In this document: piece by piece, positions 58,498-64,000 of the stretch | Position numbering within the stretch: position 1 is the stretch's first letter | Layout: each line of letters opens with the position of its first letter | Source of the DNA: Lophium mytilinum | Lineage: Eukaryota > Ascomycota > Dothideomycetes > Mytilinidiales > Mytilinidiaceae | DNA: 64,000 nt | Assembly (NCBI GenBank): GCA_010093605.1 | Contig: MU004195.1 | Coordinates: 1,321,736-1,385,735, forward strand | Reading direction: 5' to 3' | The notes under the pieces: model-generated | Told to the model about the DNA's origin: nothing | The model's database searches: none | What the model saw: only the letters and a program-made list of their open reading frames with translations | Position numbers and translations under genes: made by a program

Positions 58498-59490
58498 TCA
58501 GATCTCATCTTCCTCTTCATCAAAATCGTCCTCTTCTCCCATGTCGTACAGGATCCGTCCACCCTCACCACCCTCACCTTTCTGAGCATCAAAGTATGGA
58601 AGCACGACTCCTTCTCGATCCCTCCTCTGCTTTTCAGTGAGCCCTAGATTGAACGTCGAGTCCATGCCAACTTCGTCGATACCGTTCCAGCCCTCATTCG
58701 CCGGACTTTGTCGATAGAGCGGGTGATCATCGAGCAGAATGGCTATCTCCTTTCCCTTGGAGACCTGTGAAGTGGCATTAGAGTGCACTAATGATGGCAA
58801 GAAGTACCACTCATGGACACCCCGCCCCGATTTGCGCCTATACTCCATTTCCAGTACCACTCCTCTGGGATCGTTGCTCCCCATTCCCTGTACGATCCCT
58901 TCAACCTCCTCTGCCAGTCCGAACACAGGTTCCGCAAGGCTACGACCTCTTGCGGACTTTTGCGCGAGAACATGGTGGAGTGAATGTGTCGAGAAGATCG
59001 CAGTTGAGAGGTACTTCAACAGGGTGAGTGGATGAGGACTATGTGATGACTCAAGAGGACGTGACAAAGGGATATCTTGATGATATACGGCTAGCAATGG
59101 CGTGTTTGGAGAGATCAGGGATGATAGAAATGATGAGAGATTCAAAGATGAGTCTCCAGCGATCCAATTCAACGTGTCGAAGACTAAGAGGTTTTTGCCT
59201 TCCGACGCCGCGGTAGCTATCTCCTTCTGGAGAGTTGGAAATGGCTTCCTGGTGGCCTGGATGAAGATGTCCACGCCCTCGGGTGCTTTTAGAGTCTCAT
59301 AGGACACGAACAGAACTTTGGTCTTTGAGAGTTTGGCTCTCCGGACATACTCTTTGACAAACGGCTTTGCAGACTGCTCTAGGGAATCGATGACCAAAGT
59401 AAAAGGTGACGAGGCATCCCGCTGATTGAGAAGCTTTGAGATCAGTAGAAGATTGTGCGAGCGTCTTTGCTCCAACTGGGCTGGAGCCAT
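58498..59490 (-). CDS. elp5: Elongator complex protein 5 (Elp5/Iki1), 330 aa
   Basis: A subunit of the Elp4-5-6 ring of Elongator, needed for wobble-uridine modification of tRNA. It is a single exon. The N-terminal half has a RecA-like fold pattern (PFTLVIDSLEQSAKPFVKEY, KVLFVSYETLKAPEGVD, NLLVFDTLNWIAG) without Walker residues, as expected for Elp5. The C-terminal end carries the fungal signature FNLGLTEKQRRDREGVVLPY, followed by GRILYDMGEEDDFDEEEDE. The length is normal. The start codon lies 208 bp from the divergent SDR gene's upstream ATG, so the two share a promoter interval. Confidence 0.92.
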   Translation of the reverse strand: MAPAQLEQRRSHNLLLISKLLNQRDASSPFTLVIDSLEQSAKPFVKEYVRRAKLSKTKVLFVSYETLKAPEGVDIFIQATRKPFPTLQKEIATAASEGKNLLVFDTLNWIAGDSSLNLSSFLSSLISPNTPLLAVYHQDIPLSRPLESSHSPHPLTLLKYLSTAIFSTHSLHHVLAQKSARGRSLAEPVFGLAEEVEGIVQGMGSNDPRGVVLEMEYRRKSGRGVHEWYFLPSLVHSNATSQVSKGKEIAILLDDHPLYRQSPANEGWNGIDEVGMDSTFNLGLTEKQRRDREGVVLPYFDAQKGEGGEGGRILYDMGEEDDFDEEEDEI

Positions 59491-59697
59491 CTTGGCCTGC
59501 GCGCAGATAGTCTCCTTTCAAGGCTAGGACCACAGTCAAGAGGTCACGATTGCGGATCCAGGTGTCGTTGATGAACGGGTGTTGCTTTGTCGTCTGAAAT
59601 CTGCACAAGGATAGTGCGGCTCTAAACCTACCTAGCCGGTGATAGGCAGTTGGTAAATCCAGGGTCCAAAGACCAGCCTCATTCATTCCTTACCACC

Positions 59698-59766
59698 ATG
59701 GCCCAGCTCGCAGAACTCTCCCCAGCTCGGATGATGATGCTTCACCTCCAGCTCCCCCGAACATGA
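59698..59766 (+). promoter_or_regulatory. Upstream ORF overlapping the SDR start codon
   Basis: A 22-codon frame starts at an ATG in an excellent context (CCACCATGG). Its TGA stop (59764-59766) overlaps the ATG of the main frame (59763-59765) as ATGA. The arrangement would force leaky scanning or termination-reinitiation. It could also mean that the true protein start uses this ATG through an unseen splice. Confidence 0.5.
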
Positions 59767-61170
59767 CGCCTCCTCAATCGGCCACTGTCTCCTCGAAACC
59801 CCAGCGCCCGCGCTCTCCCAAATTCCCACCCCACAACGCGCCCCGCGTCTGGTTTATTACGACGGGCACCTCGCCCATTGCGATTGCTCTCGCTCGTCAA
59901 GTACTCGAACACGGAGACTATGTGGTTGCCGGGGTACTGCCTATCGAGTTTGAGAAGCATGAGGAGCGGAGCGAGGAGTTTCGTGACTTCCTGGAAGACG
60001 TGAAGCGTACGGAGCGGTGGAAAGAAAGACTACGTGTTGTAGGACTGGATGGAAGGTAAGGCCTGGGATAAGACCAACGGCATATTGCAGGGTAGAAAAG
60101 GCACTGATGACAGAGAGTAGGTCAGTTGGACAATGCCAGGCCGCAATTGCAGAAGCAATTGAAGCATTTGGGAGAGTGGACGTTTTGCTCGGTTGTACGA
60201 GCGAAGGTATGTATTTCTATCTAGTTTCTATAGCTCCAAAGTTCATACCATCTCTTAGCCTTACTGGTGCTTCTTTACTGACTAGCATCTTTGTTCTATA
60301 GCGGTGGTCGGCACTGTTGAGGAGCTTGCCCAGTCCCCTCGTACCATTAGTCTCGTCCAAGAGCAATTTGAAACAAACTTCTTTGCGAACGTCAATGTCA
60401 TCAAAGCCGTTCTACCGAATATGCGACAAATGCGGAATGGCCATGTCATAATGGTGACGGGAATCAGTCAGTTCTCTGAACTCCCCTTATACAGCTCTTC
60501 GACTAAAGCATCATATAGCTGCCCATCTCGGCACACCAGGTCTTGGGATGTACTGTTCCTCTCAATGGGCTATAGAAGGATACTGTGATGTAAGTCTTTG
60601 CCCATAAACCCATCAGGAAACTGCCCAGCTAAGTCAATCCAGAGTCTCGCCTACGAAATCGCCCCCTTCAACATCAAAATGTCCATCGTCCAGCCAAACA
60701 TGGAAGTCAACGTCCTAACAAACCGCATCACCTCCGTCCCCCCTCTCCCACAGTACTCACCAGACATCAACCCCGCGCCGCTCGCCCGCGAAATCCTCTC
60801 CGGCATCCTCGACAAGATCGACCTGAGCAACCACCCCTACCCCGAGATGTCGCCAGGCACAGAAAAATCCCCTGCCAGCGCCGACATGGACGTCCACATG
60901 CCGTACACAGGCGATCTTCTGAGTTCTCCGCAGGTCACGTCTCTATATCCGCCGCTGTCGCAGACCTTCAAGGCCGCCTTGATTGCGGAGACTGTGCACG
61001 CTCTCACCGCAATCGGCGGCCATGACAACCCCCCGGCACGGCATATTGTTGGGTTTGAGGGCGTCACGAGTGTGAAGGAGAAGCTGAAGACGGTGAGTGA
61101 GGAGTTGGAGGATTTCATTGAAGTCAGCGGTGCGGTCGATATCCGTAAAGGGGAGGACACCACGATCTGA
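59763..61170 (+). CDS. Short-chain dehydrogenase/reductase family protein, 380 aa
   Basis: Five exons, 59763-60055, 60121-60206, 60302-60466, 60519-60589 and 60643-61170, join in phase. A Rossmann-type N-terminus reads PRVWFITTGTSPIAIALARQ, with a TGxxxIA nucleotide-binding turn. FGRVDVLLGCTSEAVVGTVE and NFFANVNVIKAVLPNMRQ are standard SDR blocks. The active-site Tyr is in GMYCSSQWAIEGYCDSLAYE, but the Lys four residues after it is Gln. Substrate is unknown. The tail beyond residue 260 is longer than in classical SDRs. The last exon carries NIKMSIVQPN, also typical of this fungal subgroup. The gene is divergent from elp5. Confidence 0.85.
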
Positions 61171-61629
61171 ATCCGGAGCGCGCTCGCCATGTCATTGGGG
61201 TCGCTGCTTGTTGTGACGGATTGGAGCTGCGGCGTAGTTTTGTGTGGGTTTTCACGGCATTCGTAGTCTATGACGCTAATTGGATTTATTTAATGATGTA
61301 TACCTACTGTTGCTCAAATCCTTGCAAGAGGATTTGTAGCCGCGCAACTTGATGGATCTAAGACTGTGGTTTTTGACGTGTTATGAACCCCTTCTGAGCA
61401 CGATCACGATGTGAATTGAGCTTGACACGCCCTCCAAAAGCGTTAGTCCCGGTGATACACGCAATCAGCAAGTCAGACGACTGGGGACTGTAAGTCAAGC
61501 AAGAAGTAGGTGCATCAATAGTAAACGGGGGTACACACTTAGTGGCCCCTTCATTCAATGCTATCCAGATGTGCCTAGTCATATCCAAGCCGCTCATATA
61601 ACAAGCTCTTGCCCCAAGTGCACCAATCA
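61171..61629. other. Intergenic, convergent 3' regions
   Basis: Spacer between the SDR and WD40 genes, which converge here. No features are recognised. Confidence 0.45.
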
Positions 61630-64000
61630 TCAAATCGGGCTGGCCGGTCGGTCCGCCCACAGCGAGTGATAATAACTCGCAAGATCATTGAGCTCGTCGC
61701 CCAAAGTCGCGTCCTTGCCTTCTTCATCCGCTGCTAAGCTCAAAGCCTCCATGCCTTTCCCATTCCAAGCTGCCCGCTCAGTATTCCTTCCTTGCCGAAG
61801 TGGTTCATAACCCAACACTCCGATGTCCCATCGCCGATCACATTTCAAGCACCTTAACATGTTGGTCTCGTTAGCGACCACAGCAGGACCCCCACAGTGC
61901 AGGCAGTCGAAGTTGCATCTTTCACAGAGAGCGTCTGTCCCGTCGTCGATACTTGGCCGCGCAGGACGCCCGCAATGCGAGCATTTTGATTTCCCGGGGA
62001 CGACGGCGACACTCGAGCCTGCTTTCCACGCCTCGCGAAGCGAATCTGGAATGCGATCTTTGCTCCGGCCCGAGTCTCCGGCTTCTTCGAACGTCAGCTT
62101 GGCGATGGAGTCAACGCAAGCAGCAATGTCGCACTGCGGTGCACCGGGTCGTAATCTCATCTTCCGCTGGAAGGCGTAAGATTGTTCGCGGAGTGCGGCG
62201 GCGGCTTCTGATGTATCGTAAGGACCAGAATACTCAGTGCCTTGAACCGCCTGACGAATTGGGAGACCACCGAGAGGGACGATGGCCATTTGGCCAGTAT
62301 GAATGAGATCATTTGCGATGGATACACCGGAGGCAGGATCCACTGTCATCTTACGCGATGATGTAGTTGATGGTTCGTTCGCGGGAATGAGTCGAAGTAA
62401 CTCTACGTCTTTCGCAGAATCATCCTCTCGACCAAGCTCGAGCACGTTCACAGAGCCATTCACCTCCCCGATAAGCAGGCTCGTCTTGTCTGGGCTGAAA
62501 GCGGCAGACATAACGCCAGAGTTCAGAGTGACTAGATCACTGACAAAAACGTCCTCTGAAGCATGCGTTATGTCCCAGGACTTCACCACTCCGTCCGAAG
62601 AACCTGTGTAAAGGCGCCTTGAGTTATCACCCCACGCACAGAATCGAACTCCTGTATCTAGCAGTTCGCGAGGCTGATTCCCGTCTAGTGGCATCAGCGG
62701 CTCGCCATGGGAAAGGGTGTAGATCCAGCAATCCGGCCGGCGGATATCCCAGACATAAGTGTTGCCGTTCGTGCATCCCGCCGCGAGGTATACGTCGTCG
62801 TAGGGACAGTAGATAACGTCATTCATGTCTCGCGCTGGGCACTCAAGTTCCATAAAAGTTGAGTACTTAGTTCGTAAGTCGTACAAGCGGACGACTGAGT
62901 TAGCTTGTCTGTTAGCATTGGACCCGGCGACGCACCCCACGGCGAAAAGGCCCCCTTCTTGCTGTCTAGGATTGAAAGCTAGGTCGAATACGTTGCGATT
63001 GCCTCCATAGACATCAAGTCTCTGTTCGGTCGAAATATCCCAAAGGCAGATCTCGCCAATGGTGTCTAAGCCGTCCTCCTTGGTATTGGCGCCGAAGCCT
63101 GCCAGTAGGAGGTTGCCATACGTAGGTTCAAACTTTAGTGCTCTTGGCATAATCCTTAAATCTTGCCGCTGGAATGCTTTCTGGGATCCAAACGAGACAG
63201 GTTTCTTCTCGGAATCGAGACTAAGCACCTTTATAGGGTTTTTGTCACGTTGACTAGCTGTGGCAAGAAATCCGTCCTTGCTAGTTGCGATCATGTCGAT
63301 AGGCGCTTTGTGATTTAAGGAATGGGAAAGATCGAATTTGCGGTTGTCATCTCTAGACTTGTAAACACGGACGACATTGTCGTATCCTGCTGAGAACATG
63401 TAACGGCCGTCGTAAGAAAATTCTACCATAGATATAGTAGTGAACAAGCGAGGGTCCTGTGAAACGTGCATAGAATGCCGTGAATTCACACCGCTCTCGG
63501 CTCGCGGTCGTGTGACGTGGTGATCCGGGATCTCTCGAAGAGTCTTGGTCAAAGTGTCTCCGATTAAGAGATTATTGGGTCTATTGTACTGCATGCTATC
63601 AGCATCCACTACACAGGCTGCACCGGCGGCGAAACGCTGCCCATCCGGATGCCACGCAACGCTGAGAACGTCGTTACTCATTCCAGTAAAGCTGTAGGCG
63701 GGACCAAATGTGTCAAACGTTCGTTGCCGGATATCGTTGGAGCCAGGTTTGTGATATGTGGCCCAGCGTTGTCTAGAATCTGCGCCTAACTCGCGTTGCC
63801 GAAGCAAAGACGACATTGAACTTCGGATTCGTTGTGGTATAATAGTTCCCACTCGTTCAATATGGGAGAAGGGTTCTAGGTGCCCATCCGCAGCGTCCTT
63901 GAGAAACGCTTCTACGCTCCGACGGCTTCTAGTTGCCAGTCGACGGCCCCGCCTGGCTTCCCATGATATCTGGTACAGCTTGTTATCTGGGATGTCCACC
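61630..64000 (-). CDS. WD40 protein with C-terminal zinc-ribbon, 5' end outside window
   Basis: At least 789 aa, with an open frame to the window edge and no ATG near it, so the start lies beyond 64,000. Degenerate WD repeats span most of the protein: VLSVAWHPDGQRFAAGA, MVEFSYDGRYMFSAGYDNVV, GEICLWDIS, GNTYVWDIRRPD, RRLYTGSSDGVVKSWDIT and MSAAFSPDKTSLLIGEVNG. Near residue 690 the protein carries Cys pairs CSHCGRPA, CERCNFDCLHCGG and CLKCDRRW, a zinc-ribbon-like module. The short C-terminal tail ends with SYYHSLWADRP. It is probably a scaffold or substrate-receptor type protein; a role cannot be given from the sequence. No intron is seen in the visible part. Confidence 0.85.
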   Translation of the reverse strand, partial: VDIPDNKLYQISWEARRGRRLATRSRRSVEAFLKDAADGHLEPFSHIERVGTIIPQRIRSSMSSLLRQRELGADSRQRWATYHKPGSNDIRQRTFDTFGPAYSFTGMSNDVLSVAWHPDGQRFAAGAACVVDADSMQYNRPNNLLIGDTLTKTLREIPDHHVTRPRAESGVNSRHSMHVSQDPRLFTTISMVEFSYDGRYMFSAGYDNVVRVYKSRDDNRKFDLSHSLNHKAPIDMIATSKDGFLATASQRDKNPIKVLSLDSEKKPVSFGSQKAFQRQDLRIMPRALKFEPTYGNLLLAGFGANTKEDGLDTIGEICLWDISTEQRLDVYGGNRNVFDLAFNPRQQEGGLFAVGCVAGSNANRQANSVVRLYDLRTKYSTFMELECPARDMNDVIYCPYDDVYLAAGCTNGNTYVWDIRRPDCWIYTLSHGEPLMPLDGNQPRELLDTGVRFCAWGDNSRRLYTGSSDGVVKSWDITHASEDVFVSDLVTLNSGVMSAAFSPDKTSLLIGEVNGSVNVLELGREDDSAKDVELLRLIPANEPSTTSSRKMTVDPASGVSIANDLIHTGQMAIVPLGGLPIRQAVQGTEYSGPYDTSEAAAALREQSYAFQRKMRLRPGAPQCDIAACVDSIAKLTFEEAGDSGRSKDRIPDSLREAWKAGSSVAVVPGKSKCSHCGRPARPSIDDGTDALCERCNFDCLHCGGPAVVANETNMLRCLKCDRRWDIGVLGYEPLRQGRNTERAAWNGKGMEALSLAADEEGKDATLGDELNDLASYYHSLWADRPASPI

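Overview
The window reads as nuclear DNA of a filamentous ascomycete (Pezizomycotina). The genes are split by short GT-AG introns of about 48-110 bp, mostly 48-75, many with a CTAAC-type branch site just before the acceptor. The gene set is typical of moulds: the velvet regulator VeA, the STRIPAK subunit Far11/HAM-2, a KDM4-type demethylase, Cbf1, a GH5 beta-1,3-glucanase and ER glucosidase I. Dothideomycetes is a plausible class, but that is inference. No rRNA, tRNA, CRISPR array or viral relic was recognised.

Layout. 0-16 kb: a small secreted protein; an 11-exon M1 aminopeptidase (-); a small membrane protein (-); far11 (-); cbf1 (-); a GC-rich gene-poor gap. 15-25 kb: secreted GH5 glucanase (+), an RGG-rich coiled-coil protein (+) and a 1,334-residue JmjN/JmjC/PHD demethylase (+). 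26-35 kb: accessory-looking DNA with a two-exon orphan gene, a ~117-bp tandem duplication and a run of small unrecognised multi-pass membrane proteins, one of them decayed. 35-41 kb: a charged nuclear protein (-) and veA (-). 41-46 kb: a 5-kb gene-free stretch upstream of veA.

46-52 kb: a gene with a Sld7 C-terminal domain (+), a decayed RNase-H-like exonuclease gene with duplicated fragments around it, a protein with two Zn2Cys6-like clusters (-), and a two-exon gene for a mini SMP (seed maturation protein) domain (-). 52.9-55.7 kb: glucosidase I (-), with a nested pair of inverted-repeat elements about 200 bp upstream of its start codon. 57-64 kb: a compact housekeeping block of a SNRNP27-like splicing factor (-), Elp5 (-), an SDR oxidoreductase (+) and a WD40/zinc-ribbon protein cut by the window edge (-).

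The genes do not form one pathway. Core genes (chromatin, splicing, tRNA modification, ER glycan trimming, development) alternate with two accessory islands, 26-35 kb and 47-52 kb, where orphan genes, internal repeats and decayed copies collect. In both decayed genes the stop codons are ones that C-to-T change of CAA, CAG or CGA would give; most fit repeat-induced point mutation (RIP), which prefers CpA.
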